Made by a program: the position numbers and the translations under genes
Notes under the pieces: generated by a model
What the model was told of the DNA's origin: nothing
Databases searched by the model: none
Seen by the model: only the letters and a program-made list of their open reading frames with translations
Shown here: piece by piece, positions 7,009 through 17,492 of the stretch
Numbering within the stretch: position 1 is the first letter of the stretch
How the letters are laid out: the number at the start of each line of letters is the position of its first letter
Source of the DNA: DASVDK01 sp036381125 [NCBI: Thermodesulfobacteriota bacterium]
Lineage (GTDB): Bacteria; DASVDK01
Direction: 5' to 3'
NCBI GenBank assembly: GCA_036381125.1
Contig: DASVDK010000376.1
Location: forward strand, 1-27,720
Length of the DNA: 27,720 nucleotides

Positions 7009-7521
7009 TTACGCGTCGAGGTCGCCGGGCCGGAAGAGACGCAGCTCCGTCACGCGCTCGAAGTCGCGGTCGGCCGTGGCGAGCACGTCGACGCCGCGCC
7101 GCAAGGCCGCGTCCAGGATGAGCGAGTCGTTCACGAGTAGCCCGTAGCGCGTCCGAAGTTCGCTCGCGCGGGCGACGTCGGACGGCTCCAGGGCCAGGAC
7201 CTCGATATTCATGGCCGGGATCTGCTCGAGGTGCTCTCGGTAGGCCGATAGCATCGTGACGATGTCGGGTCGCTCCCGAAGCTTGCGCGCGACGTTCCCC
7301 CGCGCGACCAGCCCTTTCAGGACCGCCTCGAGCATCATGAGGCGGTGAGCGACCTCGACGAGCACGACGACGGAGGTGATGCCGTCGAGGTCGCGCCGCT
7401 CGCATCGCTCCAGGAAGTCCAGGCAATGGGCCGACTCGCCGGCGAAGGAGTAGACGAAGATGGTCGAGTCGATGAAGACGGAGGTCCCAGGCGGGATGGC
7501 GTCAAGTGTCGAAGGGTCCAT
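7009..7521 (-). CDS. vapC: PIN-domain toxin (VapC-type ribonuclease)
   Basis: A 170-residue PIN-domain protein. The acidic active-site set is visible: D18 in VFIDSTIF, E56 in VLVEVAHR, D132 in LLVNDSLILDAA and D151/D153 in TADRDF. PIN toxins are Mg2+-dependent endoribonucleases that cleave tRNA or rRNA when not bound by antitoxin. At 170 residues it is somewhat longer than the commonest VapC (about 130), with extra helices around residues 62-105. Its start at 7521 lies inside the antitoxin gene (20-base overlap), giving translational coupling. Pairing with a ribbon-helix-helix antitoxin is typical. The RNA target cannot be predicted. Confidence 0.9.
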   Translation of the reverse strand: MDPSTLDAIPPGTSVFIDSTIFVYSFAGESAHCLDFLERCERRDLDGITSVVVLVEVAHRLMMLEAVLKGLVARGNVARKLRERPDIVTMLSAYREHLEQIPAMNIEVLALEPSDVARASELRTRYGLLVNDSLILDAALRRGVDVLATADRDFERVTELRLFRPGDLDA

Positions 7522-7744
7522 CCTCGTCCTCCAAGATGGACCGCACGAGCGACTTCGGAGCCTTCATGGCGCCGAAGCTTGATCGAGCGATGCTCCGCGG
7601 CGCCTCTCGTCGAGGCGGCTCGCGGAGGTAGGCCTCCAACGCCTCACTGACGAGTTCGCTGATCTGCCGTCCTTGCCGGGCGGACTCGATCTTGACTCGC
7701 CGGAAGAGGGCCTCGTCGAGGACCGTGCTGACCTTTCGCTTCAT
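7502..7744 (-). CDS. vapB: Ribbon-helix-helix antitoxin (VapB-type)
   Basis: An 80-residue protein with an N-terminal ribbon-helix-helix DNA-binding domain (KRKVSTVLDEALFRRVKIES, then GRQISELVSEALEAYL, residues 2-40). Its C-terminal tail (41-80, ending SILEDEDGPFDT) would wrap the toxin. It should neutralise the downstream PIN nuclease and, with it, autorepress the promoter. The ATG at 7744 has no Shine-Dalgarno sequence but follows a -10 box by seven bases, implying leaderless translation. A frame extension to 7840 would run into nfo and is rejected. An imperfect 13-bp palindrome (ACCCGATCAGGGT) in the promoter spacer is a candidate operator. Confidence 0.88.
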   Translation of the reverse strand: MKRKVSTVLDEALFRRVKIESARQGRQISELVSEALEAYLREPPRREAPRSIARSSFGAMKAPKSLVRSILEDEDGPFDT

Positions 7745-7751
7745 GACAGGA

Positions 7752-7779
7752 AGATAACCTGAAACCCTGATCGGGTCAA
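7752..7779 (-). promoter_or_regulatory. Promoter and possible operator of the vapBC pair
   Basis: On the minus strand, TTGACC (complement of 7774-7779) overlaps the nfo stop codon. After 16 bases comes TTATCT (complement of 7752-7757), and the ATG lies seven bases further on. The spacer contains the near-palindrome ACCCGATCAGGGT, a plausible antitoxin-binding site. Confidence 0.55.
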
Positions 7780-8783
7780 TCCCGCGGCGACCGCGCGCGG
7801 CGACCTGGTCCGGTCTTGGCGGCCGGCTTCTTGTTCGCACCCGGTTTCGCCTGCACGGACTTCGACGACCTCGCCGGTGCGGCTGCGGCCTTCGCGGTGC
7901 CGGTCGCCGGCCTCGGATCGGGGACCCGCTCCCCGCGCAGGCGCCGCAGCATCGTCAGGTTGATGACGTCCAGGTCGACGCCTCCCTCCTCGCCCTTGGC
8001 CGTCTCGATGACCATGGGGCGGTCCTTGACCCGCTCGTCGTTCAGCAGGGCGCGGAACGCCTCGAGGCCGAGCTCGCCCCGGCCGATGTGCTCGTGCCGG
8101 TCGACGCGCGCGCCGAGCCCCTTCTTCGAGTCGTTCAGGTGGAAGGCGCGGAGGCGATCGAGGCCGACGACGTGGTCGAACTCGTCCATGACGCGCGCGT
8201 ACCCCTCGGGCGTGCGCAGGTCGTAGCCGGCCGCGAACGCGTGGCACGTGTCGAGGCAGACGCCGAGCCGCTCGGGCGCCTTGACGCGGTCGAGGACCTC
8301 GCGGAGCTGCTCGAACCGGTAGCCGATGACGCTCCCCTGCCCGGCGGTGTTCTCGAGGAGCACCTTCGTCGCGAAGCCGCGGGTGGCGTCGTGGATGCGG
8401 TCGATCAGCGCCGCCATGCGGCGGATCCCTTCCGCCTCGCCCGCGCCGCCGTGCGCGCCGGGATGCGTGACCAGGTAGGGGATGCCGAGCGCCTCGCACC
8501 GCTCGATCTCCTCGCGGAAGGCGGCCTCCGACCGGGCGAGCAGGTCGCTCCCCTCGGGCGCGCAGAGGTTGATCAGGTACGAGTCGTGGGCGAGGAGGAC
8601 CGGGACCCCGGCGTCGGCCTGGCTCTGCTTGAAGCGCGCGACGTCGTCCGCCGTGAGCGGCCTGGCCGCCCACTGGTTGGAGTTCTTCGTGAAGATCTGC
8701 GCGACCTCGCAGCCGACCGCCCGTGCGCGGGGCGGGGCCTCGTAGACCCCGCCCGCGATCGACACGTGAGCCCCGATGGGCAT
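7776..8783 (-). CDS. nfo: Endonuclease IV (AP endonuclease) with basic C-terminal tail
   Basis: A 335-residue DNA-repair enzyme that incises the backbone 5' to abasic sites in base-excision repair. All nine metal ligands known for the family are visible: H66 (AHDSYL), H107 (THPG), E144 (LENTAG), D178 and H181 (LDTCHAF), H215 (HLNDS), D228 and H230 (VDRHEHIG) and E260 (IETAKG). The TIM-barrel domain ends near residue 285. It is followed by about 45 residues of Lys/Arg/Ala/Pro-rich tail (for example KPGANKKPAAKTGPGRRARS) not found in the typical 280-residue enzyme. The ATG at 8783 has GAGGTGA upstream. It starts five bases after rsm22, at the end of the ilvE-rsm22-nfo cluster. Confidence 0.96.
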   Translation of the reverse strand: MPIGAHVSIAGGVYEAPPRARAVGCEVAQIFTKNSNQWAARPLTADDVARFKQSQADAGVPVLLAHDSYLINLCAPEGSDLLARSEAAFREEIERCEALGIPYLVTHPGAHGGAGEAEGIRRMAALIDRIHDATRGFATKVLLENTAGQGSVIGYRFEQLREVLDRVKAPERLGVCLDTCHAFAAGYDLRTPEGYARVMDEFDHVVGLDRLRAFHLNDSKKGLGARVDRHEHIGRGELGLEAFRALLNDERVKDRPMVIETAKGEEGGVDLDVINLTMLRRLRGERVPDPRPATGTAKAAAAPARSSKSVQAKPGANKKPAAKTGPGRRARSPRD

Positions 8784-8788
8784 GCGGA

Positions 8789-9760
8789 TCACCTCACCGA
8801 CAGGGCGTCGCCCCAGTCGAGGCGGCGCGCGGTCCGGAACGCGTCGCCGTCGCGCCGGCGGACGAGCCGCTCCGCCGCCGCACCGTCGCGCCGGCAGAGC
8901 TTGAGCCGGACGTGGCCGCCGCCCGAGCGGCGCGGGGCGACGATCCGCGCCTCCGGCACGATGCCGGGCCGACGCGAGACGGCGACGTAGATGTACTTCT
9001 CGTCCTCCCAGGGCGCTGCCGCCCCCTTGGCCCGCAGGTGCACGCGGGAGCGGGCGACGCGGCGCGCGAAGTGACACCAGTCGGGCGGCGAGACGGGACA
9101 GCGGGCGGCATGCGGGCAGGGCGCGAGGACGTGCGCGCCTGCCGCGATCAGCCGGTCGCGGGCGGCGAGGACGCGCGTCCAGCCGGCGGGCGTGCCGGGC
9201 TCGACGATCAGGAGCGTGTCGGCGGCGAGCGACCAGAGGCGATCGACCAGCCGGCCCCTCGCCTCCGGCGGCAGCTCACCCAGCACGTACGCCAGCAGCA
9301 CGAGGTCGCGCGGCGCGAGGTCGGGCAGCCCCGCCACGGCGTCGTCCGGCCGCCACGCGACCCGCGCCACCGGCGCCGCGGCCGAGAGCCGCTCGCCGAA
9401 GCCGCGCATGACGGCGCTCCCCTCGATCAGGACGGCCTCCTCGAGACCGGGCCAGCACGCGGCGGCGGCCCAGAGCGCCGAGCCGGGGCCGGCGCCGACG
9501 TCCAGGACGGTGCGCGGCGCGAAGTCGGGCCGCGCCTCGGCCACCGCGGCGAGGCTGGCGCGGACGGCGGCGTAGGTGGCCGGCAGCCGCGTCGCCAGGT
9601 AGGCCCGCGCCGACAGGTCGTCGGCGACGTGAGGCGTCCCGTCGCGCACCTCCGCCCGGTAGCGCCTGGACAGCGCCGCCGCCGCGCGCGCGAGCGGCGG
9701 CAGCGGCACCCCCTCGAGGGCGCGGTCGACCGCCTCGCGCAGCGCGTCCGGCAGCTCCAT
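8789..9760 (-). CDS. Rsm22 family small-ribosomal-subunit methyltransferase-like protein
   Basis: A 323-residue member of the Rsm22 family, whose eukaryotic members (Rsm22/METTL17) assist mitochondrial small-subunit assembly. It has a SAM-binding glycine motif (VLDVGAGPGSALWA, 85-98), the acidic strand end VLIEGS, then YVLGELP and LLIVEPGTPAG. The family's cysteine cluster is clear: CPHAARCPVSPPDWCHF (C215, C221, C229), then WEDEKYIYV and a fourth Cys at 289 (LKLC). This is the spacing expected for iron-sulfur cluster binding in this family. Methyltransferase activity is not proven for the family. Its ATG overlaps the ilvE stop by one base (TGATG), so translation is coupled. Gene start and family are secure. 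Confidence 0.9.
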   Translation of the reverse strand: MELPDALREAVDRALEGVPLPPLARAAAALSRRYRAEVRDGTPHVADDLSARAYLATRLPATYAAVRASLAAVAEARPDFAPRTVLDVGAGPGSALWAAAACWPGLEEAVLIEGSAVMRGFGERLSAAAPVARVAWRPDDAVAGLPDLAPRDLVLLAYVLGELPPEARGRLVDRLWSLAADTLLIVEPGTPAGWTRVLAARDRLIAAGAHVLAPCPHAARCPVSPPDWCHFARRVARSRVHLRAKGAAAPWEDEKYIYVAVSRRPGIVPEARIVAPRRSGGGHVRLKLCRRDGAAAERLVRRRDGDAFRTARRLDWGDALSVR

Positions 9761-10674
9761 CAGTACCTCGTGAGCCACTCGCCGTAGCGGGTGTCCTTCC
9801 CCTTGACGATGTCGAAGAAGGCCGCCTGGACGGCCTGCGTGATCGGCCCGGGCCGCCCCTTGCCGATGGGCCGGTCGTCCACCTCGCGGATGGGGGTGAT
9901 CTCCGCCGCCGTGCCGGAGAAGAACGCCTCGTCGGCGATGTAGACCTCGTCGCGCGCGAAGCGGCGCTCCTCGACCGGGATGCCGCGGTCCCGGGCGATC
10001 GCGAGGACCGCGTCGCGCGTGATGCCGCCGAGGACGGTGGCCTGCGGGGCGGTGAGGATGCGCCCGCGCTTGACGATGAAGAAGTTCTCGCCGGACGCCT
10101 CGGCCACGTAGCCGTCGGTGTCGAGCAGGAGCGCCTCGTCGTAGCCGGCCTGCGTCACCTCGAGCTTGGCGAGGATCGAGTTCACGTAGTGGCCGCACAC
10201 CTTGGCCTTGTTCATGTGCGTGTTCACGTGCTGGCGCGCGAACGAGCTGATCTTCACCCGGATGCCGTTCTTGAGCCCCTCCTCGCCGAGGTACGCGCCC
10301 CACTCCCAGGCGGCCACCGAGACGCGCACCGGGTTGTCCTTGGGGTGCAGCCCCATCACGCCGTCGCCGATGAAGGCGAGCGGCCTGATGTAGCCCGCGG
10401 CGAGGCCGTTGGCCCTGAGCGTCTCCACGCAGGCCTTCTCGATCTCCTCCGGCGTGTAGGGGATCCGCATGTGGCAGATGCGGGCCGAGTCGAAGAACCG
10501 CTCGATGTGCTCCTTCAGGCGGAAGACGGCCGATCCGCCGTCGGCGCACTGGTAGGCCCGGATCCCCTCGAAGACGCCGAGGCCGTAGTGGAGCGTGTGG
10601 GTGAGGACGTGGACCCGGGCGTCCGCCCAGGGGACGAGCCGGCCGTCCATCCAGATCACCTTCGCCTGTTGCAT
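9760..10674 (-). CDS. ilvE: Branched-chain amino acid aminotransferase
   Basis: A 304-residue class IV PLP aminotransferase that transfers amino groups between glutamate and the keto acids of Leu, Ile and Val. Motifs include [14 protein letters not shown] (28-41), [14 protein letters not shown], and PLP-binding Lys158 in [20 protein letters not shown] (192-199) and [10 protein letters not shown] follow, as does [12 protein letters not shown] near the C-terminus. Length matches IlvE rather than D-amino-acid transaminase or aminodeoxychorismate lyase. The ATG at 10674 has TTGGAGG seven bases upstream. It is first in a cluster with rsm22 (one-base overlap) and nfo. A 137-base gap separates it from glnE. 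Confidence 0.95.
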   Translation of the reverse strand: MQQAKVIWMDGRLVPWADARVHVLTHTLHYGLGVFEGIRAYQCADGGSAVFRLKEHIERFFDSARICHMRIPYTPEEIEKACVETLRANGLAAGYIRPLAFIGDGVMGLHPKDNPVRVSVAAWEWGAYLGEEGLKNGIRVKISSFARQHVNTHMNKAKVCGHYVNSILAKLEVTQAGYDEALLLDTDGYVAEASGENFFIVKRGRILTAPQATVLGGITRDAVLAIARDRGIPVEERRFARDEVYIADEAFFSGTAAEITPIREVDDRPIGKGRPGPITQAVQAAFFDIVKGKDTRYGEWLTRY

Positions 10675-10782
10675 CGCGTGCCTCCAACGGCTCGGCGCCG
10701 GGTTCCGCTCCGGACCGGCCCGGCCGGCCCTCCACTCGCCGCGGCGCTCCGCACCGCGACGTCCGGTGGCGCCTCGCCTCGC

Positions 10783-10802
10783 GCGGCGCCTCCCGGCGCC
10801 GC
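10783..10802 (-). terminator. GC hairpin just downstream of glnE
   Basis: An 8-bp perfect stem (GCGGCGCC at 10783-10790, GGCGCCGC at 10795-10802) with a four-base loop starts about nine bases after the glnE stop. There is no U-tract, so it could be a weak terminator, a Rho-pausing site or an mRNA 3'-end stabiliser. It lies in the 137-base gap before ilvE, where I see no other gene or clear promoter. Confidence 0.35.
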
Positions 10803-10811
10803 TCCCTCGAC

Positions 10812-13789
10812 CTACGTGTCGGCCGGCGCGCCCAGGTATCGGGTGTAGAGCGCGCGAACGGCCTCGGTGTGGGCCTGGTACTCGCCGATGAGATCCTTCC
10901 CCGTGGCGCCGCCGTCCCCCGTATCGAGCCGCCTGGCCAGCTTGGCCAGCTCGGGGCCCTCGCCGACCAGGTCGTTGATCGACCGGTCCTGGACGATGCG
11001 GAGGCGGTTCTCGAGCCGGCGCAGGAAGCGGTACGACCCGGCGAGGGTGGCCGCATCGGCCGCGGGCAGGACCTCCGCGCGCTCGAGCCGATCGATGGCC
11101 TCGAGCGTGTTCGGGGTGCGGACCCCGGGGAGGTCGCGGCCGCGCTCGAGCTGGAGGTACTGCACCAGGAACTCGATGTCGACGAGGCCGCCGCGTCCGA
11201 GCTTGATGTTGTAGCGCCCGCGCCGCTCGTTCGCCAATTCGCGTTCCATGCGGGTCCTGAGCCTGTGGATCTCGGCGGCCGCGTCCGGCGGCAGGGGCCG
11301 CTCGTACACGAATCGCGTCACGATCCGCTCGACCGTCCGGGCGAGGGCCGCGTCGCCCGCGACCGGCCGCGCCCGGATGAGGGCCTGGCGCTCCCAGAGC
11401 GCCGCGCTCTCCGCGTGGTAGCGCTCGAAGTTGGCCAGCGAGGTGACGAGCGGCCCCTGGTTGCCCGAGGGCCGAAGCCGCATGTCCACGTGGAAGGCGA
11501 TCCCCTCGCGCGTCGGCGTGGCGAGGACGGAGGCGGTCCGCTGCACGAGCTTGGCGAAGTACTCGTGGTGGGTGAGGGGGCGGCCCCCGGGCGGCGCCAC
11601 GCTCTCGCCGACCTCGCCGTAGATGAGGAGGAGGTCGATGTCGGAGGCGTAGTTCATCTCGCGCCCGCCGAGCTTGCCGAGGCCGAGGACGACGTACGGG
11701 GTCGTCGGGTGGCCGTGCCGCGGCGCCAGCGCCTCGGCCGCGAGGTCGATGGCCGCCCCGAGGCAGGTCTCGGCGAGCGCCGTCATCTGCGCCGTCACCT
11801 CGAAGGTGTCGAGGGCGCCGGCGACGTCCGCCAGGCCGATGCGGAGCACCTCGAGGTGCCGGAAGCGGCGCAGGGCGTCGAGCTGCTCCTCGTAGTCGCC
11901 CGCGTCGGCGAGGATGCGCGCGAGGTCCTGCGCCATGGCGTCGGGCGCCTTGACGGGCGGGTTCGCGTCGGGCGCGAGCAGGGCGTCGAGCAGCTCGGGC
12001 CGCTGGATGAGGAGGTTGGCGAGGAACTCGCTCGTGCCGAAGAGCTTCACGAGGAGCGCGAGCGTGCCCGGGTTCTCCTGGAGGAGCGCGTAGTAGGTCG
12101 AGCGGGCCCCCACCGCGGCGATGAAGGCCTCGAGCTTCGCGAGCGCCATGTCGGGATCGGGCGAGGCGGCCACGGCGGCGAGCAGCCGCGGCGCGAGCTG
12201 CCTGAGCCGCCGGCGGCTGCGCTCGCTCGCCCGCGCCCGGCCGGCCCCCTCCTGGAGCCGGCGCAGGTTCTCGCGCGCCGCGGCCGGCTCGGCGAAGCCC
12301 GCCGCGGCGAGCCGCGCCTCCACCTCCGCGTCCGTGAGCGCTCCGGAGAGCAGCTCCTGCCAGGCCGCCTCCTCGACGCTCTCCCCGGCGTCCTCGAAGA
12401 GGCTGCGGAAGGCGGCCCGAACCGTGGCGGTCACCTCGGCGAGCCGCTCGCGGAAGGCCTCGGGCGTGCCGAAGCCCATGCCGCGCGCGAGGCGCGCGGC
12501 CTCGTGCGGCGAGGCGGGGAGGAGGTGGGTCTGCCGCTCGGCCACCACCTGGATGCGGTGCTCGACCGTCCGGAGGAAGACGTAGGCGTCGGCGAGGGCG
12601 GCCGCCTCGCGTTCGCGCACGAGGCCGCGCGCCGCCAGCGCCTCGAGCGCCTCGAGCGTGCCGCGGCGCTGCACCGACGGGACCCGCCCGCCGTGGATGA
12701 GCTGGAGCGCCTGGACGAAGAACTCGATCTCGCGGATCCCGCCCGTGCCGAGCTTGACGTTGGAGCTGGCCTGCCCGCCGCGCCGCACCTCGGCGTCGAT
12801 GCGCCGCTTGAGCGCGCGGATCTCCTCGATGGCGGTGAAGTCGAGGTACCGGCGGTAGACGAAGGGCCGCACCATGGCGAGGAACGCCTCGCCGAGGGCC
12901 CGCGAGCCGGCCACCGGCCTCGCCTTGATCAGGGCGGCGCGCTCCCAGGTCTGCCCCCAGGCCTCGTAGTAGAGCTCGGCCTGCCGCAGCGGCACCACGA
13001 GGCCCCCCACGCCCCCCTCGGGCCGGAGCCGGAGGTCCACGCGGAAGACGAAGCCGTCCGCGGTCACGGCGCTCATCGCGCGGGTGACCCCCTCGGCCAG
13101 GCGGGTGAAGTACAGCTCGTAGGGGATCCGCTTCGGCCCCGGCGTCTCGCCGTCGAAGCTCGAGGCGATGTAGATCAGGTCGACGTCGGAGGAGAAGTTC
13201 AGCTCGCGGCCGCCGAGCTTGCCCATGCCGAGCACCGCGAACTCCGCCTCGGGCGCGCCGTGCGTCGCCGCGAGCCGCGCGTGGACGCCGCCGCAGGCCC
13301 CCTCGAGCGCCGCCTCGGCCAGGTCCGCGAGCGCGGCCGCGGTCGAGGCGAGGTCGGTCATGCCGAGCAGGTCCCGTGCCGCGATCCGCAGGATCTCGCG
13401 GCGCTTGAGGCGTCGCAGCGCGGCCATCAGCACCTCGGCCGACGGCGGCGTGGACGCCCCCCCGTTGCCTGCCGCGGGGAGGCCCAGTTCGGCGAGGAGC
13501 GGCCCAAGCATCTCCGCCGCCTCCGGCTGCCGCGCGAGCGCCGCGGGCCGGCCCGGCCCCTCCGCGAGGAGCAGCCACTCGACGAGCGAGACGTCCGCGC
13601 AGAGCCGGTCGGCGAGGAACGGGGACGCGCCGCAGAGCGTGACCAGCGCCCGGGGCCCCTCGGGCGCCGCGAGGACCGCCTCGAGCGTCCCGGGCGAGAG
13701 CGCCTCCACGACGCGCGAGACCGCCACCTCGGCCGCGGCCGGATCGGCCGCCTCGGGGAGGCGGGCGGCGAGCGGCGCGGGGAGAGCCA

Positions 13790-13790
<1 letters not shown>
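10812..13790 (-). CDS. glnE: Glutamine synthetase adenylyltransferase / adenylyl-removing enzyme
   Basis: A 992-residue bifunctional enzyme that inactivates glutamine synthetase by AMP addition and reactivates it by phosphorolysis, in response to PII. Two nucleotidyltransferase domains are visible. The N-terminal deadenylylase has [20 protein letters not shown] (187-206, DVD), and the C-terminal adenylylase has [20 protein letters not shown] (702-721, DID). Each is followed by its helical GlnE module (RLRPEGG...[22 protein letters not shown]...[12 protein letters not shown]) and a KLGxGGIxxIEFFVQ-type motif. Length and domain order are normal. The start overlaps the mtnA stop by one base (TGATG). 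No glnA or glnB is in the window. Both active sites look intact. Confidence 0.97.
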
Positions 13791-14860
<1,070 letters not shown>

Positions 14861-14891
14861 CTCCCTCCCGCCCTGCGTCTCCGAGCGCCGC

Positions 14892-14907
14892 GGCCTCCCC
14901 GGAGGCC
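14892..14907 (-). terminator. Short GC palindrome between asmA and mtnA
   Basis: GGCCTCC/GGAGGCC (14892-14898 and 14901-14907) forms a 7-bp stem with a two-base gap in the 58-base interval. It has no T-run, so it may be a weak hairpin only. The interval holds nothing else that I recognise. Confidence 0.25.
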
Positions 14908-14918
14908 CGGCGGCGTGT

Positions 14919-17489
14919 CTACCTGAAGAGGTCCTTGAGGAGTTGCCGCGGATCCGACTTCGGCGCGGGGCTCGCCCCCGGCGCCGCCTCGCCCGCGGCG
15001 CCCCCCTCGCCCTGCGGCGGCCGGCCGCCGCCGGCTCCGCGGCCTCGCAGGAGCCGCTCGAGCCCCCGCTGGAGGTTCTCGTCCACCTCCCGCCCGAGCT
15101 TCGCCTTGAGGCGCTCCTCGATGAAGCGGCCCGAGAGGCCGAAGGTCGGCGAGGCGAGCGTGCCGCCGAGCGTGAACGGGATGTCCACGCGGCCCGACTG
15201 GTCGGCGGCGAGCAGCCGCGAGAGGTCCCGGCCGAGGAGCTGGCGCGCGAGGCCGCCGGGGATGCTGGCGCGCATCCGGTAGGCGAGCGTCTGGTCGAAG
15301 CCGAGCGCGCCGCTGCCCGAGAGCGCGAAGTCGGCGGCGGAGAGGTCGAGGTCGGGCGTGATGAACTTGCCGTCGTCGATCCGCACCCGGCCGGCGAGCG
15401 ACTTGAACGCCGTCCCCTTCGACTGGCCGGACGCCGCTGGAGGGGCCTGGCCCTCCTTCGCGAGCGTCACGAGGGCCCGGAGCCGGTCGAGCACGTCGAT
15501 GGTGGCCAGGCGCCCGTCGGTGAGCGAGAACTTCCCCTCCCCCGTGAGCGACTGGAGGAACGTCGCCGCGTCGGTCCCCGCGCCTTCGATGTCGAGGTTC
15601 GCCGACAGGAGACCGAAGACGACCCCCTTCAGCGACGTGTTGGCCGAGAGGATGTCGTTCGCCTTGACGTTCGCCAGCCGCGAGGCGAACGTCACCGACG
15701 GCACGCGGCCGCGCAGATCGGCCACGCCGCTGCCGGTGTACGTGCCGCCGTAGAGGCCGAACGTCAGGTTCTCGAGCGTGAAGACCCGGTCGCGCAGCTT
15801 GAGGTCCCCCCGCAGGTCGGTGAACTCGACCCCCTTGAGGGTCCCCTGCCGGACCTGCACCGTGCCGTCGGCGGAGAGCCCCGCGACCGCCTCGCCCGAG
15901 CTGGACCGCGTCCCCGCCGGCCCGCGCGCCGGCGAGCGCCTGGGCGCGGCGGGCGACGCCGCCGGCGACGCGGCCGCGCCCGGCTCGCCGCTCGTCGCGG
16001 CCGCGCCGGCGACGAGCGGGTCGAGGTCGAGGCGCGGCGACTCGAGGCTGAACCGCACGTACCGGCGCGAGTAGTCGGGCACCTCGGCGCGCAGCGTCAG
16101 CGTCGACTGCCCGATCGTCACGCGGAGCGGCTCGATCGACGCCCCCTTCCCGGTGAACCTCACCGTCGCCTCGCCGTTCGTGATCGGCTCGGGGAGGGCC
16201 TGGTGCTTCACGTCGAGGTCCATCAGCCTGAGCGTTCCGGCGACGTCGAGCGGCTGGGCGCCGCCCGACGTCTGGCCGCGTACCGTGGCGTCGAGCGCGG
16301 CGCGGCCGCCGAGGCCGACGCCGGCGAGCGCCGGCACGAGCGCGTCCCAGCCGGCGAGCCGCGCCTCGTTCGACGTGACCTGGAGGTCGACGGCGGGGCT
16401 CGTCGGGTTCGCCACGGTCCCGGTGGCGGTCAGGACGAGCGTGTGGAGCGTCAGGACCAGCGGGTTCACCTGGATGACCGGCGTGCCGGACCCCGCCTGC
16501 GCGCTCGTGGTCTTCGCCGAGAGCGTGAGCGGCACCCCCGGCTGCTTCGCGAAGGCGGCGCCGTAGGCGACGCCGGCCGGGGTGAGATCGACGGCGAGGT
16601 CGAGCGCCGGCGCGCCGAGCGGCCCGGTCACCGCCGCCTTGACGCTCCCCGTCCCGCCGAGCGTGAGCGGCGAGGCCGCCGCGCCGCTGCGGGCGCCCGC
16701 GTAGGCCGCGACCTGATCGAGGTCGAGATCGATCAGGGCCGCCGAGAGGTCGGCCGGCGCGGCCAGCAGGTCGGCATCCGGCCCGAGCGGCCCCAGCGTC
16801 CCCGAGAGGGAGACGTTCTGCGGGGTGCGCGAGAGGAAGGTCGCCTGCAGGCTCACGCCGATCGGCCGGTCGAGCGAGAGGTCGCGCAGCGCGGCGTCGA
16901 GGTCGGCGACGCTCGTGGTCACCTCCTTGCCCGGCACCACGGCCCGGTCGCGGAAGGTGAGCGCCCCCTGCCGGATCTCGATCCGCTGCACGAGGAGCGC
17001 GGCGAGCGGCGAGGCCCCGCCCGGCTGCGGCGACGGCGCGGGCCCGGGGCCCGCCGGCGCCTGCGCGGGCGCGCCCAGGAGGTCGGCGATGGAGAGCACC
17101 CCCTTCGCGTCGCGCTCGACGACGATCTCCGGCCGCTCGAGCACCAGTCGCGACACGTCGATCCGCCGGGAGAGGAGCGGCAGGAGGCGGAGCTTCAGCT
17201 CGAGCCGGTCGAGCGCCACGAACCGCTCGCCCGGGGGGATGCGCCCCTCGGCCGGCGCGCCGGGCACGCCGACGACCAGGCCCTCGAGGCCGAGCGTCGG
17301 GGTCGGCAGGAACGACAGCGACAGGCGGTCGAGGGTGATCTGTCGGCCGAGGGCGCGCTCGACCTCCGCGACGACCCGGTCGCGGTACCGGTTCACGTCG
17401 ATGAACGTCGGCAGGAGGGCCAGGACGACGACGACGAGGACGACGACGGCGACCAGCGAGGCAAGGGTCCAGCGGAGCCAGCGGGGCAT
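14919..17489 (-). CDS. AsmA family protein (envelope, inner-membrane anchored)
   Basis: An 856-residue AsmA-like protein. Residues 8-27 form one membrane helix ([20 protein letters not shown]), followed by [20 protein letters not shown], the classic AsmA N-terminal block. A long beta-rich periplasmic part follows, with repeats of the [12 protein letters not shown] and FRVRLxxP type and a C-terminal AsmA_2 segment ([20 protein letters not shown], then [20 protein letters not shown]). Pro/Ala-rich linkers occur near 140-160 and 498-532, and a Gly-rich linker near 805-845. AsmA-like proteins are thought to form bridge-like grooves for lipid transfer between inner and outer membranes, implying a diderm host. 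It starts three bases after gatB, with GGAGGTGGG inside the gatB end as RBS. It is last in the pilZ-gat operon. Confidence 0.9.
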   Translation of the reverse strand: MPRWLRWTLASLVAVVVLVVVVLALLPTFIDVNRYRDRVVAEVERALGRQITLDRLSLSFLPTPTLGLEGLVVGVPGAPAEGRIPPGERFVALDRLELKLRLLPLLSRRIDVSRLVLERPEIVVERDAKGVLSIADLLGAPAQAPAGPGPAPSPQPGGASPLAALLVQRIEIRQGALTFRDRAVVPGKEVTTSVADLDAALRDLSLDRPIGVSLQATFLSRTPQNVSLSGTLGPLGPDADLLAAPADLSAALIDLDLDQVAAYAGARSGAAASPLTLGGTGSVKAAVTGPLGAPALDLAVDLTPAGVAYGAAFAKQPGVPLTLSAKTTSAQAGSGTPVIQVNPLVLTLHTLVLTATGTVANPTSPAVDLQVTSNEARLAGWDALVPALAGVGLGGRAALDATVRGQTSGGAQPLDVAGTLRLMDLDVKHQALPEPITNGEATVRFTGKGASIEPLRVTIGQSTLTLRAEVPDYSRRYVRFSLESPRLDLDPLVAGAAATSGEPGAAASPAASPAAPRRSPARGPAGTRSSSGEAVAGLSADGTVQVRQGTLKGVEFTDLRGDLKLRDRVFTLENLTFGLYGGTYTGSGVADLRGRVPSVTFASRLANVKANDILSANTSLKGVVFGLLSANLDIEGAGTDAATFLQSLTGEGKFSLTDGRLATIDVLDRLRALVTLAKEGQAPPAASGQSKGTAFKSLAGRVRIDDGKFITPDLDLSAADFALSGSGALGFDQTLAYRMRASIPGGLARQLLGRDLSRLLAADQSGRVDIPFTLGGTLASPTFGLSGRFIEERLKAKLGREVDENLQRGLERLLRGRGAGGGRPPQGEGGAAGEAAPGASPAPKSDPRQLLKDLFR

Positions 17490-17492
17490 GCG

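Noticed and set aside
6947-7426. A 160-residue N-terminal extension of the DUF4388 regulator
   Set aside because: It overlaps vapC in another frame, is Arg/Ala-rich, and the receiver domain begins exactly at the ATG at 6946.
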